Shown: positions 1 through 8,083, counted from the first letter of the stretch. The stretch: DNA of 55,419 nt from JBJKSO01 sp046703825 (GCA_046703825.1 JBJKSO010000061.1:1-55419), one strand, 5' to 3'. The notes: generated by a model not told the origin, from the letters alone. Translations and numbers: made by a program.

Positions 1-179
1 TCCCAGGGGCCGGTCAGTATGGTTGAACCGCGCTTTTCGCCGCCGCGCTGGCGTTATGTCGTAGCTAAACAACCAAGCGGACGGCCGCTTTGGTGGCGCC
101 GCGCCGCCAGCGCCGAGTCGAAAGCAAGCTCATCCCGATTACCCCCTAAACCGATCCAACCGCACCGCCAGCCTTCAGA

Positions 180-914
180 TCACGTGCCCGCAAAGTCGTC
201 GCCGTCGACAGACGGCTCGCCAGTCGAGTCCCCGGTGGCCGAGGCCACCAACGGCGGAGAGGCGGCGGCGAACAGCAGCGGTGCCGCCGCGAAATGAGCG
301 GCGACCGCGGTGGTCGCGCCTTCCGGAAACCCCGCGCGGATGGCGGTGACCACGTCCTGGTGGTCGGCCGCCTCCATGGAGCGCAGAGCGTCCACGGGAG
401 CCGCCAGCAGGATCAGGCGGATTACCCCCAAGAGATTGCGCCAAGTGTCCAGCAGCACCCGGTTCCCGGCCAATTCGCAAACGAGTTCGTGGAACTGCAA
501 GTCCGTGGCGATCCGCGCGGTGATGGGGCCGGTGCGCGCCGTGTGCAACCTCCCCAGCGCCGCCTCCAGCCGTCCCACGGTCACCTCCCGGTCGGCGGGC
601 GGGGCTGAGGCCAGGGTGGCGGCCGCCCTCCCCTCGAGCAGCTGGCGCACCTCGTACACCTCCTGCACCTCGCGGGCCGACAGCCGCCGGACGGTCGGTG
701 GCCGCCGCGGCTCCCACGCCACCAGGCCCTCCCGCTGCAGCTCCCGGAGCGCGTCGCGCACCGTTCCCCGGCTCACCATCAGAGATCGCGCCAGCTGGGC
801 CTCAGCCAGGGGTGTTCCCGGCGCCAGCGAGCCGTCCAGCAGCCGGTCCCGGACCTGCTGGCCGACACGCTCATGGAGGGTGCGCCGGTCGAAAGCCTCC
901 CAACCGTCTTCCAC
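180..914 (-). CDS. GntR-family transcriptional regulator, FadR/FCD type
   Basis: The 244-residue protein has a winged helix-turn-helix at about residues 12-75, with the typical GntR pattern of LAEAQLARSLMVSRGTVRDALRELQREGLV. An all-helical FCD ligand-binding domain follows at about 85-215, with the D-x3-H pair (DLQFHELV) and later histidines that usually hold a metal or acid ligand. FCD regulators normally repress genes for organic-acid or CoA-ester catabolism and let go when the acid binds. The GTG start at 914 is preceded by GGGAG. A palindrome lies just upstream, so self-regulation is likely. The last 30 residues are low-complexity Gly/Ser/Asp. The effector is unknown; the nearby methylsuccinyl-CoA-type genes are plausible targets by position only. 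Confidence 0.85.
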   Translation of the reverse strand: MEDGWEAFDRRTLHERVGQQVRDRLLDGSLAPGTPLAEAQLARSLMVSRGTVRDALRELQREGLVAWEPRRPPTVRRLSAREVQEVYEVRQLLEGRAAATLASAPPADREVTVGRLEAALGRLHTARTGPITARIATDLQFHELVCELAGNRVLLDTWRNLLGVIRLILLAAPVDALRSMEAADHQDVVTAIRAGFPEGATTAVAAHFAAAPLLFAAASPPLVASATGDSTGEPSVDGDDFAGT

Positions 915-923
915 TTTGCTCCC

Positions 924-962
924 ATCCTAGCCGCGACACTTGCTGACTGACAACTGTCAGCA
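924..962 (-). promoter_or_regulatory. Predicted promoter and operator of the GntR gene
   Basis: A perfect inverted repeat, CTGACA-AC-TGTCAG, lies at 947-960 and sits inside a longer TGCTGAC...GTCAGCA pair at 941-947 and 956-962. Read on the minus strand, the palindrome contains TTGTCA (948-953), a good -35 match, with a weaker TAGGAT (924-929) 18 bp downstream as the -10. An operator over the -35 hexamer suits autorepression by the adjacent GntR protein. A start point just after this -10 would leave almost no leader, so the -10 is less certain than the palindrome. Confidence 0.45.
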
Positions 963-1019
963 TTCACCAGGCTCGTTGCCCAGCCCGCCGCGTCCGAGCG
1001 GGCGGCCGCCGCGGTAGGG

Positions 1020-2306
1020 CTACCCTGCCGGGCTGAGAGCGGAGACCGCCACCTTCCCGGTGCAATCGGGGATGGCACGCGCGATCGTCAGCAGCGCCCC
1101 GCGCTGGGGCAGCTCCACCGAGAGCCGCTTGGAAGTGGCGCAGGCCACGCCGGTGGCGGTGTGCGCAGCGAAGGTGAAGGAGAAGTCCGCCTTCTCTCCC
1201 GGCTTGAGCTCCAACCAGCCAGGGCTGCCGGGCACCTCATCGACGGTGAGCGCCAGGGTCCTGAGGCCGCGGCGCAGAAAGACGAACGGGTAACCGCCGA
1301 GCGCGCACAGGCGGTGGCTCTTGTTGGTCACGGTCATCCGCAGACGGGCTCGGTCCCGCGACAGAAGCCGATGCATGGAGGCTCCGAGGCTTAGCTGCCG
1401 CCCGTGGCATACCGGGCGGGGAGCGGGCGCCGACGGAGTCGCCAGCGGGCTGGGCGAAGGACTCGCGGTCGCGCTGGGCGATGCGGACGGACTCGGCGTC
1501 GCACTGGGAGAGCTGGACGGGGTCGGCGATGGGGTGGGCACGGACTTGGCGGCGTACAGGGAGGTCAGCTGCAGCCGCCCCGTGCAGTAGGGAATGGCCA
1601 AGCCGAGGTTGACGAGCGAGGCTGTGTGTGGAAGCTCGAGCAGTGCAGTCCCCGAGGTCTTGCACTGGCCACCGCCGGCAAGCTGATTCGGGTAGCGCAT
1701 GGCGAAGGCCGCGTGCCCCCCTGGCGGCAACCGCAGCAAGCTGCCGTTGCCGCGCTCCCCCGGACCGCCTTGCTGAACGGCCAGGCCCAGAGTGGTGCTT
1801 CCGGTCCGCAGAAAGAGGTACGGGTAGCCCTGGACTGCGCAGGTAGCGTGGCTTCGGTTGGTGAGCCCGACCTCGGTGATGAGGTTGCCCGCGGCTCCCT
1901 GGGGTCGTCCGGCTTGGAGCTGGAGCTGCTGGGTGCGGCAGTAGTGCACTCCCGCAGGAAGCGACGGGCTGGGGCTGACACGCCCTGCCGAGGAGCTCGC
2001 CGCCGGGGTTGGGGTGGGAGTGGCATGACCCGCCGTCGGGGTGGCCGCTGCGCTTGGGGTGGCCGTCGCGGTCGGGGCGGGGGTCGAAGGAGTGGGACGG
2101 GGCCGACTGCTGGGCGTGGGAGATAGGGGCGCGCTCGGGCTCGGGGTCGGCGTAAGCGGCACCACCGTGAACGTGGGGGTGGGAGTGAAGGCGGGGGTGG
2201 CAGCTGGGGGGGACTGCTTGTGCGGGTGGTGAGCGGCCGCCCCGCAGCCGCTCACAGCCAGTGCTGTGGCCGCGGCCACCATGGCCAGGATCCCGACTGC
2301 TCGCAT
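1020..2306 (-). CDS. Lipoprotein with two DUF4232 domains and Pro/Thr/Ser-rich linkers
   Basis: The 428-residue product begins with a signal peptide ending in a lipobox (AVSGC, Cys at about 21), so it should be anchored to the outer face of the membrane. Residues 25-120 are a Pro/Ser/Thr-rich linker. Two homologous globular domains follow (about 122-255 and 300-425), separated by a second low-complexity linker. Each domain has the cysteines and the T-N-x-S-H-x-x-C-x-x-x-G-Y-P motif of DUF4232, a family of exported actinobacterial-type proteins without known function. The tandem arrangement and the linkers suggest a spacer that holds the domains away from the membrane through the wall. Upstream, GTATGGT occurs twice in direct orientation. 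The gene stands alone between a GntR regulator and mct. Confidence 0.8.
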   Translation of the reverse strand: MRAVGILAMVAAATALAVSGCGAAAHHPHKQSPPAATPAFTPTPTFTVVPLTPTPSPSAPLSPTPSSRPRPTPSTPAPTATATPSAAATPTAGHATPTPTPAASSSAGRVSPSPSLPAGVHYCRTQQLQLQAGRPQGAAGNLITEVGLTNRSHATCAVQGYPYLFLRTGSTTLGLAVQQGGPGERGNGSLLRLPPGGHAAFAMRYPNQLAGGGQCKTSGTALLELPHTASLVNLGLAIPYCTGRLQLTSLYAAKSVPTPSPTPSSSPSATPSPSASPSATASPSPSPLATPSAPAPRPVCHGRQLSLGASMHRLLSRDRARLRMTVTNKSHRLCALGGYPFVFLRRGLRTLALTVDEVPGSPGWLELKPGEKADFSFTFAAHTATGVACATSKRLSVELPQRGALLTIARAIPDCTGKVAVSALSPAG

Positions 2307-2378
2307 CGTCTCACCATACGATTTTGACCATACAAAAGCCGGAGGGAAGTGGGCGTCGGAGTGCAGCCGCCGAAGCCC

Positions 2379-3608
2379 TCAGCCGATCAGGCCCTGAGCG
2401 GCCATGCCTTCCAGCTCCTGGTTGCTGAGATGGAGTACGTCACCCAACACCAGGCGCGTGTGCTCGCCCATGCGGGGTGCGGGTCCCGGTTCGGGCAAGG
2501 TCAGGCCGTCAAATCGGAGGGGGGAACGGGGGACCAGGTGCGCGCCCAGCTCACCCTCCTCCACTCGGGCGAGCAGGCTCTCCGATTGGGGCCGGGCGCC
2601 TGCCGCAGCCGCCATCTCCTTGAAAGTTCGATAGCGCTGCCAGAGCACCCCGGCCGCACCCAGTTCAGCCTCAACTTCGGCAATCGTCCGCGCCGCGAAC
2701 CAGCTCTCCAGCAGGGGGAAGAGCGCAGCGCGGTGGCGGAAGCGGCTGCCCTCCTCACTGAGGTCCGCCCCCAGCGACGCCTCGATCTGGGCAACCGCAT
2801 CGCCGATTCCAGTGGCCTCCACCAGCGCCTGCCACTGGCGCGAGGTCAGCGCAACCACCATGGCAAAGTGACCGTCCCGGCTGCGGAAGTGGCGGCCGAA
2901 GCTGCCAAAAAGGTCGTTGCCAATTCGCTTGCGGGACTCGGCGGTCAGCTCTGCCTCCGCGAGGTAGCCGAGGTGCGCCGCCACCGCCAGACCCACGTCC
3001 CAGAGGCTGAGCTTCACCCGCTGGCCCTGGCCCTCGCGGGAACGCCGTCGCTCGGCGGCGAGAAGGGCGGTGGCGGCCAGGAACCCGGTCATGCAGTCCC
3101 AGGCCGGCAGGACGTGATTCACCGGCTCGTCGAAGCCGGCCGGCCCGGTGACCCAGGGGAACCCTAGGGCAGCATTCACGGTGTAGTCGACCGCCTGGGA
3201 GCCGTCCGGGTTGCCTTCGATCTGCACCACGATCACGTCCGGCCGCTCGGCGGCCAGCCGGGGGTAGGAGAGCCACTCCCGCTCCGGCAGGTTGGTCAGG
3301 AGGATCCCGGCGTCCCGGCCGGGGGCCGTAACCAGGCGGCTGACCAGTTGACGGCCCTGCTCCCGGCGCAGGTCAACCGCGATCGAGCGCTTGCCCCGGT
3401 TGAGTCCGTCCCAATAGAGGCTGTGGCCTTGCGAGATCGGCCAACGCCGGCTGTCGATCCCGCCCCCGAGCGGGTCGACCCGGATCACCTCCGCGCCCAA
3501 GCCGGCGAGGGTGGCCCCGCCAATCGGAGCCGCGACAAACGCCGATACCTCGACCACGCGGAGCCCTTCCAGCACCCCCGGAGATCGAGGAGCCGCGGAT
3601 GGGTTCAC
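2379..3608 (-). CDS. mct: 2-methylfumaryl-CoA isomerase-like family III CoA transferase
   Basis: The 409-residue protein is a CaiB/BaiF (family III) CoA transferase. Its sequence follows the Chloroflexus mesaconyl-CoA C1-C4 CoA transferase closely throughout: the N-terminal LRVVEVSAFVAAPIGG, the middle VDYTVNAALGFPWVTGP, the active-site stretch VNHVLPAWDCMTG with the likely catalytic Asp, and the terminal APRMGEHT. That enzyme moves CoA intramolecularly from C1 to C4 of mesaconate in the 3-hydroxypropionate bicycle. The GTG start at 3608 overlaps the stop of the upstream dehydrogenase gene (GTGA), so the two are translationally coupled. The pairing with a methylsuccinyl-CoA dehydrogenase-like enzyme fits conversion of mesaconyl-C1-CoA to mesaconyl-C4-CoA. 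Family membership is certain; the exact substrate is inferred from similarity and context. Confidence 0.8.
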   Translation of the reverse strand: MNPSAAPRSPGVLEGLRVVEVSAFVAAPIGGATLAGLGAEVIRVDPLGGGIDSRRWPISQGHSLYWDGLNRGKRSIAVDLRREQGRQLVSRLVTAPGRDAGILLTNLPEREWLSYPRLAAERPDVIVVQIEGNPDGSQAVDYTVNAALGFPWVTGPAGFDEPVNHVLPAWDCMTGFLAATALLAAERRRSREGQGQRVKLSLWDVGLAVAAHLGYLAEAELTAESRKRIGNDLFGSFGRHFRSRDGHFAMVVALTSRQWQALVEATGIGDAVAQIEASLGADLSEEGSRFRHRAALFPLLESWFAARTIAEVEAELGAAGVLWQRYRTFKEMAAAAGARPQSESLLARVEEGELGAHLVPRSPLRFDGLTLPEPGPAPRMGEHTRLVLGDVLHLSNQELEGMAAQGLIG

Positions 3609-5227
3609 CGGTGCCGGCCCAAGAGCGCAGGGGCGATGACGCGCAGCGCCAGGACGTCCTCCGCTCCTTCGAAGATCGCCAGCACCTTGGCGTCGACGAA
3701 GTAGCGGCTCACCGGGGACTCCTCGGCGTACCCGATGCCGCCGTGCAGTTGCAGGGCCTCGCGGGACACCTGCTCTGCGAGACGGCAGGCGTAGAGCTTG
3801 GCCACCGCAGCGGCCAGCGGGAAATCGGCATCGGCGGTGGCCGCGTACGTAAGCTGGCGCGCCCCAGCCACCATGGCCGCCATCCTGCCGAGGCGGCAGC
3901 GCACCAGCTGACTCTCGCCCAGCGCTGCCCCGAACACCCAGCGCTGCCGCGCGTATTCCGCCGCGGCCTCCACCGCCGCCTGCATGACGCCAACCGCGCG
4001 CGCCGCGGTCTGGATCCGTCCCGCGGCGAATCCCGCCATCTGCAGGTAGAAGCCCCGGTTCAGCCCCGCCTCGCCGCCCAAAAGACCCGTGGAGGGCACC
4101 GCGTAGTCCTCGAACCGGATCTCGAAGCTGTGCATTCCCCGATAGCCGATTGTCGGGATCGCGCGTCCGCGCATCAGGCCGCCACCGGGCTGAACGTGCT
4201 CGAACTCGTGCCCGGAGAAGCGCGGCTTCTCCAGCACGAACAGGCTGAGGCCGCGTCGGCCGGCCTCGGGAGTGGTCCGGCAAAGAACGGCCAAAAGCTC
4301 GGCGCGCCCGGCGAAGGTGCACCAGAGCTTGGTGCCGCTGAGAAGCCACTGCCCGCTCCCGTCGGCGGCGGCCCGGCATTCGAGCCGGGCGACGTCGGAA
4401 CCGTGGTCCGGCTCGGTCACCGCCACGGCCGACTGCACCGCCCCGGCGGCCAGCAGCGGCAGCCAGCGGCGCTGCTGCTCCTGGGTTCCCCCCAGGAGCA
4501 GCGCGGCCACCAAGATCTCCGGCCTGGTCATGAGGCTGCCCGCAGCTCCCAGCGAGGCGCGGGAGAGCTCTTCGGTGGCGATCAGGGGCGAGATCCGGTC
4601 CGGCGGCTCGGCCGCCCAGCCGCCGAACGGCTCGGGGATGCTGCTGCCGAAGAGCCCGAGCCGTGCCACCCCAGCGATGATCTCCTCGGGGACATCGGCG
4701 TCTTGCCGGTGGATGGCCTGCGCCCGCGGCGCCACCTCCCGGTCCGCGAAGGCACGCACCGTCGATCGGAGCAGCGAGTGCTCCTCGGCGTCGGCGATGA
4801 GGCAGCGCGGGTTGTCGAGCACCAGCTGCCCAAGCCTGTCCAGAGCGCGCACCGCAGCTGACGTCTCCGAGGCCGGGAGCGCCTCGGGGCTGGCTGGAGG
4901 GCTGATGGCGGGGGATGAGCCTGCCGCGCTGGCGAGCAGCGCCTCAGCCGCCAGTCCCTCCAGGCAGCAGTTGGCTACCTCGCCGCCACCGGCGGACACC
5001 CACGCCGCCACGGCCGCGGCCGCCCGGGCAGTGGCAACGGCCCAGCACAGTTGGTAGCTGTCCACCTCGTGGCGACCGGCTCCATCCGCTGCGACCCGGA
5101 CAGACAGGTGCTCGCGCCAGCTCTGGTTGCGGGCGTTGGCCGCGGCCAGCGCCTGCTTGGCAGACTCGAGGGAGGGACCCACTACTGCGCCCGGGTCACG
5201 GCGACCGCTCCCCGACCGCGCTGCCAT
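3605..5227 (-). CDS. mcd: Acyl-CoA dehydrogenase with N-terminal extension, methylsuccinyl-CoA dehydrogenase-like
   Basis: The 540-residue protein is longer than a standard acyl-CoA dehydrogenase (about 380). Residues 1-150 form an extra helical domain (around GRHEVDSYQLCWAVATARAA) resembling the extension of (2S)-methylsuccinyl-CoA dehydrogenase from the ethylmalonyl-CoA pathway. The dehydrogenase fold follows: an N-terminal helical part from about 150, the FAD/substrate motif VAVTEPDHGSDVA, the C-terminal LHGGIGYAEE, and FEGAED with the expected catalytic Glu near residue 520. The reaction would be FAD-dependent oxidation of (2S)-methylsuccinyl-CoA to mesaconyl-C1-CoA with electrons passed to ETF. 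The ATG at 5227 has a weak ribosome site, and an in-frame GTG lies about 45 bases downstream. The gene is first in a two-gene operon with mct and divergent from a MaoC hydratase gene 62 bp away. Confidence 0.72.
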   Translation of the reverse strand: MAARSGSGRRDPGAVVGPSLESAKQALAAANARNQSWREHLSVRVAADGAGRHEVDSYQLCWAVATARAAAAVAAWVSAGGGEVANCCLEGLAAEALLASAAGSSPAISPPASPEALPASETSAAVRALDRLGQLVLDNPRCLIADAEEHSLLRSTVRAFADREVAPRAQAIHRQDADVPEEIIAGVARLGLFGSSIPEPFGGWAAEPPDRISPLIATEELSRASLGAAGSLMTRPEILVAALLLGGTQEQQRRWLPLLAAGAVQSAVAVTEPDHGSDVARLECRAAADGSGQWLLSGTKLWCTFAGRAELLAVLCRTTPEAGRRGLSLFVLEKPRFSGHEFEHVQPGGGLMRGRAIPTIGYRGMHSFEIRFEDYAVPSTGLLGGEAGLNRGFYLQMAGFAAGRIQTAARAVGVMQAAVEAAAEYARQRWVFGAALGESQLVRCRLGRMAAMVAGARQLTYAATADADFPLAAAVAKLYACRLAEQVSREALQLHGGIGYAEESPVSRYFVDAKVLAIFEGAEDVLALRVIAPALLGRHR

Positions 5228-5289
5228 CTGGTAGCGTCGGGCCCGATGAGTTCCCTCAGCCGGCAGTGGCGCGACTCGGGGACCAGGTA

Positions 5290-5838
5290 GTGGCGAGCGA
5301 AGCCGCGGACCGGCGCGAAAAGGACACTCAGCCAGGCTGGCAGGGGCGCTTCTACGAGGACTTCGCGGTGGGAGATCTGTACCAACACCCGCTGGGGCGC
5401 ACCGTCACCACCACCGACAACCTCTGGTTCACCCTTCTCACGCAGAACACCGCTCCTCTCCACGTCGACCACCACTACGCTGCACGCACCACCTACGGCA
5501 AGCCGGTGGTCAACTCGTGCTTCACCCTGGCGCTGGTCACCGGCCAGAGCGTGAGCGACGTCTCTCAAAACGTGATGGCCAATCTGGCCTGGGACGAGGT
5601 TCGGATGCCCAACCCCGTCTTCGAGGGAGACACCATCTACTCCCGCTCCGAGGTGCTGAGCAAACGCGAATCGCGCTCCCGACCGGACGTGGGCATCGTC
5701 TCGGTGCGCACGGTGGCGGTGAACCAGGACGGTTTGATTGTGATGTCGTTCACGCGCACCCTGCTCGTCTACCGGCGGGGCCGGGGGCCCGGCTATGCGC
5801 ACCCCGGGGCAACTGATCTCTCCGGCGCCGCTGGCTGA
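5290..5838 (+). CDS. MaoC-family enoyl-CoA hydratase, mesaconyl/itaconyl-CoA hydratase-like
   Basis: The 182-residue single hot-dog-fold protein begins its conserved part at RFYEDFAVGDLYQHPLGRTV. It also contains SVSDVSQNVMANLAWDEVR and a terminal VNQDGLIVMSFTRTLLVYRR, a pattern shared with the mycobacterial MaoC encoded beside a CitE-type lyase and with mesaconyl-CoA hydratases. Such enzymes add or remove water on branched unsaturated C5-dicarboxylyl-CoA esters. The GTG at 5290 was chosen because GGGGA lies six bases upstream and the conserved domain starts soon after; the open frame further upstream is antisense to mcd. The gene is transcribed divergently from mcd-mct and ends 36 bp from the end of the convergent SDR gene. 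The product here would be citramalyl-CoA or methylmalyl-CoA; sequence alone cannot decide. Confidence 0.7.
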   Translation: MASEAADRREKDTQPGWQGRFYEDFAVGDLYQHPLGRTVTTTDNLWFTLLTQNTAPLHVDHHYAARTTYGKPVVNSCFTLALVTGQSVSDVSQNVMANLAWDEVRMPNPVFEGDTIYSRSEVLSKRESRSRPDVGIVSVRTVAVNQDGLIVMSFTRTLLVYRRGRGPGYAHPGATDLSGAAG

Positions 5839-5874
5839 AAGGAATCCACTCGGGCAACCTCCACCTCCAGCCGG

Positions 5875-6636
5875 CTACGCGGCCAGGCTGGCCTCCACCC
5901 GGCCGGTCTGCGCCAGCTTCCACAGATCGTAGCGGCGGCCGCTGTGGGCCGGGCCGACCTGGCGAGCCAGCACTGAAAACCCCGGGGCGAGCTCGGCGGG
6001 GTCGTGCCACTGCGCCCGCTGCTCGGGACCCAAGGTGATGAGGGACATGGCCGTGTTCATGAACGCTCCCGGCGTCACCGAGACCGCGTAGACGCCGCTG
6101 GAGCGCAGCTCCAGGGCGAGTGTCTTGGTGAGGCCTTCCAGGCCATGCTTCGAGGGGCAGTAGCCGGCCTCGCCGACAAAGCCTTTGATCCCCGACTGCG
6201 AGGACACGTTGACGATAAGCCCTCGCCGGCGTCGCTTGAACATCGGCACCAGCTCCCGCGACAGCAGGAAAGCCGAGCGCAGGTTGGTACGCACCACCAG
6301 GTCCCACTCCCCTACCGACATCTCCTCGATCGGCCGCAGCACGATGACCCCCGCGTTGTTGATGAGCAGATCGACCTTGCCGGCCTGCTGCAGCACCGAG
6401 CGCACCGCCGCCTCAACCTGCTCGGGCTCGCCCACGTCGACGGTGTAGCCGCACACGGGGCTCCCCGCCCGGCGCGCCTCCTCCTCCAGGGCGGCGATCT
6501 CCTCCGGGACCAAAGAGAACGCTGCCACTGAGTAGCCGATTTTGGCCAGGTGGACGGCGGCGGCCCTACCCAGGCCCGAGCCCGCCCCGGTGACGATGGC
6601 CACCTGAGCCTCTCCCGGCGGCCGCGGGTCGCTCAC
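5875..6636 (-). CDS. Short-chain dehydrogenase/reductase
   Basis: This is a 253-residue classical SDR. It has the Rossmann nucleotide motif TGAGSGLG near the N terminus, NNAG in the middle, a catalytic Ser in NVSSQSG, and Tyr and Lys in GYCPSKHG. It should be an NAD(P)-dependent alcohol dehydrogenase or ketone reductase in the cytoplasm. The substrate is not identifiable. The GTG start at 6636 overlaps the TGA of the upstream M14 hydrolase gene (GTGA), so it is the last gene of the operon with the solute-binding protein, cupin and hydrolase. The aliphatic stretch ending PGAFMNTAMS after the active site replaces the usual PG-x-V-x-T. Confidence 0.85.
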   Translation of the reverse strand: MSDPRPPGEAQVAIVTGAGSGLGRAAAVHLAKIGYSVAAFSLVPEEIAALEEEARRAGSPVCGYTVDVGEPEQVEAAVRSVLQQAGKVDLLINNAGVIVLRPIEEMSVGEWDLVVRTNLRSAFLLSRELVPMFKRRRRGLIVNVSSQSGIKGFVGEAGYCPSKHGLEGLTKTLALELRSSGVYAVSVTPGAFMNTAMSLITLGPEQRAQWHDPAELAPGFSVLARQVGPAHSGRRYDLWKLAQTGRVEASLAA

Positions 6637-7595
6637 AAAACACCGATGCCCAGCAGCGGATCCCCCTGCTTGACCGCCAGGCAGGTGACGCAAAAGGTGA
6701 CGATGCCGCTGGCGCTGGCGTCGACCTCAGCGATGGTCTCCCCAAACAGGTCGCGGATCGACCCGACGCGCTGCCCCTGGGTGACCCGGTCTCCCGGCTT
6801 CACCACCGGGTGGTAGCTCCCCGATACCTCCGCCCGATTCCAGGCGAATTCCCTGAGCGGGGTCGGGGTCGGCCGAGGCGGATTGGCCTGCCCGGTCATG
6901 CCGAGTTCATTCATAACCCGCAGCAGACCGGTCTGGTAGCGATCCACCGACTGCTCGTCGCAGATCCCCTGCTGGCCGATCTCAGCCGAGATCGAAGGTA
7001 CCCCAGCCGCAGAGCCAGCGCCCATGGCGGTGCCGACGATCGACTCTGGAGCCAGCGCCATCACGTAGTCCAAGCCGAAGGCTTTGGCCATGCCCTCAGA
7101 GCGCTGATCCACCCCAAGATCTCCGGTGCGGTTCCAGAGCACGAAGGGGTGGAGCGACTCGACCAGGTCTCCGCAGTGCGCGTCCAGAAAGGCGTCCGAG
7201 CCCCGGATCACCTCCTCCAGGAGAAAGGCAGTGACCCGCTCCGAGGGCAGCCCCTGGGGATTGCCGGGAAAGGCCCGGTTGAGGTTGCGGCCGTCTCTGG
7301 GGTTCACATAGATGGTCCGCTCGTAGAACCCCGGCGTGTTCACCAGAATTACGGCGATCAGGCAGCCTCGTAGGGACTCCGGGCGCACGCTCCGGGTCAA
7401 CCGGGTGACGGCCTCGATGGGGACGTACTCGGCCGCGTGCATCCCGGCCGTGATCGAGAAGGTGGGGCCGGGCTGCTCACCGCGCACGATCGCCACCGGC
7501 AGCTCCCACGGTGGTTCGAGTCCCGGGACAGGGACCATGCCCCTCTTCACGGAACCCGGTTCGGCGGTCAGCGCTCCGACGCCCACTCTGCTCAA
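6633..7595 (-). CDS. Succinylglutamate desuccinylase/aspartoacylase-family zinc hydrolase (M14)
   Basis: The 320-residue protein has the family's zinc ligands: His53 and Glu56 in AGMHAAEY, and His140 in FLDAHCGD. The substrate-binding NPRDGRNLNRAFPG segment is at about 98-111, and a probable catalytic Glu lies in ISAEIGQQG. The C-terminal 70 residues form a small beta domain with biotinyl-like features (VVKPGDRVTQGQRVG), common in the uncharacterised branch of this family. These enzymes release an acyl group from N-acyl amino acids or related amides. The TTG start at 7595 is supported by a strong GAGGAGG upstream. The gene overlaps the SDR gene and lies 36 bp below the cupin, in an apparent uptake-linked operon. 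The substrate is unknown. Confidence 0.8.
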   Translation of the reverse strand: MSRVGVGALTAEPGSVKRGMVPVPGLEPPWELPVAIVRGEQPGPTFSITAGMHAAEYVPIEAVTRLTRSVRPESLRGCLIAVILVNTPGFYERTIYVNPRDGRNLNRAFPGNPQGLPSERVTAFLLEEVIRGSDAFLDAHCGDLVESLHPFVLWNRTGDLGVDQRSEGMAKAFGLDYVMALAPESIVGTAMGAGSAAGVPSISAEIGQQGICDEQSVDRYQTGLLRVMNELGMTGQANPPRPTPTPLREFAWNRAEVSGSYHPVVKPGDRVTQGQRVGSIRDLFGETIAEVDASASGIVTFCVTCLAVKQGDPLLGIGVL

Positions 7596-7630
7596 TTCAC
7601 TTCCTCCTCGGAACTCACACCCGCTTCAAA

Positions 7631-8083
7631 TCACTCGGGGATCGTGCTGGCCATCACCCCGATCAGCGTGCACGGCTCGTCACTCTCGTTGAGCCAACCG
7701 TGGCGGGTGCCGCGCTGCACCACGCAGTCGCCCGGCCCAAGTTTGATGTCCTGCCCTTCCTCGAGGGTCATGGTGATGGAACCGCTCAGCACCGTCATGA
7801 GATCGACGGTGTCGGTGGCGTGGAAGGCGATGCGCTCGCGCGGCCCCAACGTGAAGCGGCGCCAGATCACCTCACCCGGCACGCCGTCGATATCCGGGAC
7901 GGCGGGAATGTCCACCGGCCCCTCGGTGGCCGCCGGCAGACCGAACGACCAGAGGTCCACAGAAACGTACTGCTCCTGGATCGCCTGGCATTCGCAGTTG
8001 CCGTCCACCACCGCGTAGGACTTACCCGCCTGGTTCACTCCGGTGACCACCCGGCGAACCTGCTGCCTTGGCAGTTTGGCCAT
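7631..8083 (-). CDS. Cupin-domain protein
   Basis: The 150-residue protein has one cupin barrel in its second half. Motif 1 is degenerate around RIAFHATDTVDLMTVLSG and motif 2 is GPGDCVVQRGTRHGWLN. The metal-binding set is partly kept, with histidines in FHATD and TRHGW. The ATG at 8083 follows GGAG at good spacing, and the longer upstream frame is antisense-like and lacks homology. The gene lies between the solute-binding protein gene (41 bp upstream) and the M14 hydrolase gene, so it is probably cotranscribed. It may be a small-molecule dioxygenase, isomerase or sensor; the sequence does not distinguish these. Confidence 0.8.
   Translation of the reverse strand: MAKLPRQQVRRVVTGVNQAGKSYAVVDGNCECQAIQEQYVSVDLWSFGLPAATEGPVDIPAVPDIDGVPGEVIWRRFTLGPRERIAFHATDTVDLMTVLSGSITMTLEEGQDIKLGPGDCVVQRGTRHGWLNESDEPCTLIGVMASTIPE

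Noticed and set aside
19..297. 92-codon plus-strand open frame at the left edge
   Set aside because: Composition is random-looking, it overlaps the end of the GntR gene and resembles no family. Nothing else supportable is seen in 1-179.
1404..2126. Plus-strand open frame antisense to the DUF4232 lipoprotein
   Set aside because: Its Gly/Arg-rich product is the complement of the Pro/Ser/Thr linker repeats.
3609..4379. N-terminal extension of mct
   Set aside because: The frame stays open upstream, but this part runs through mcd and has no homology. GTG at 3608 overlapping the mcd stop gives the correct family length.
7511..7530. tRNA T-arm-like GGTTCGAGTCC
   Set aside because: It lies inside the M14 hydrolase gene and has no cloverleaf partners.
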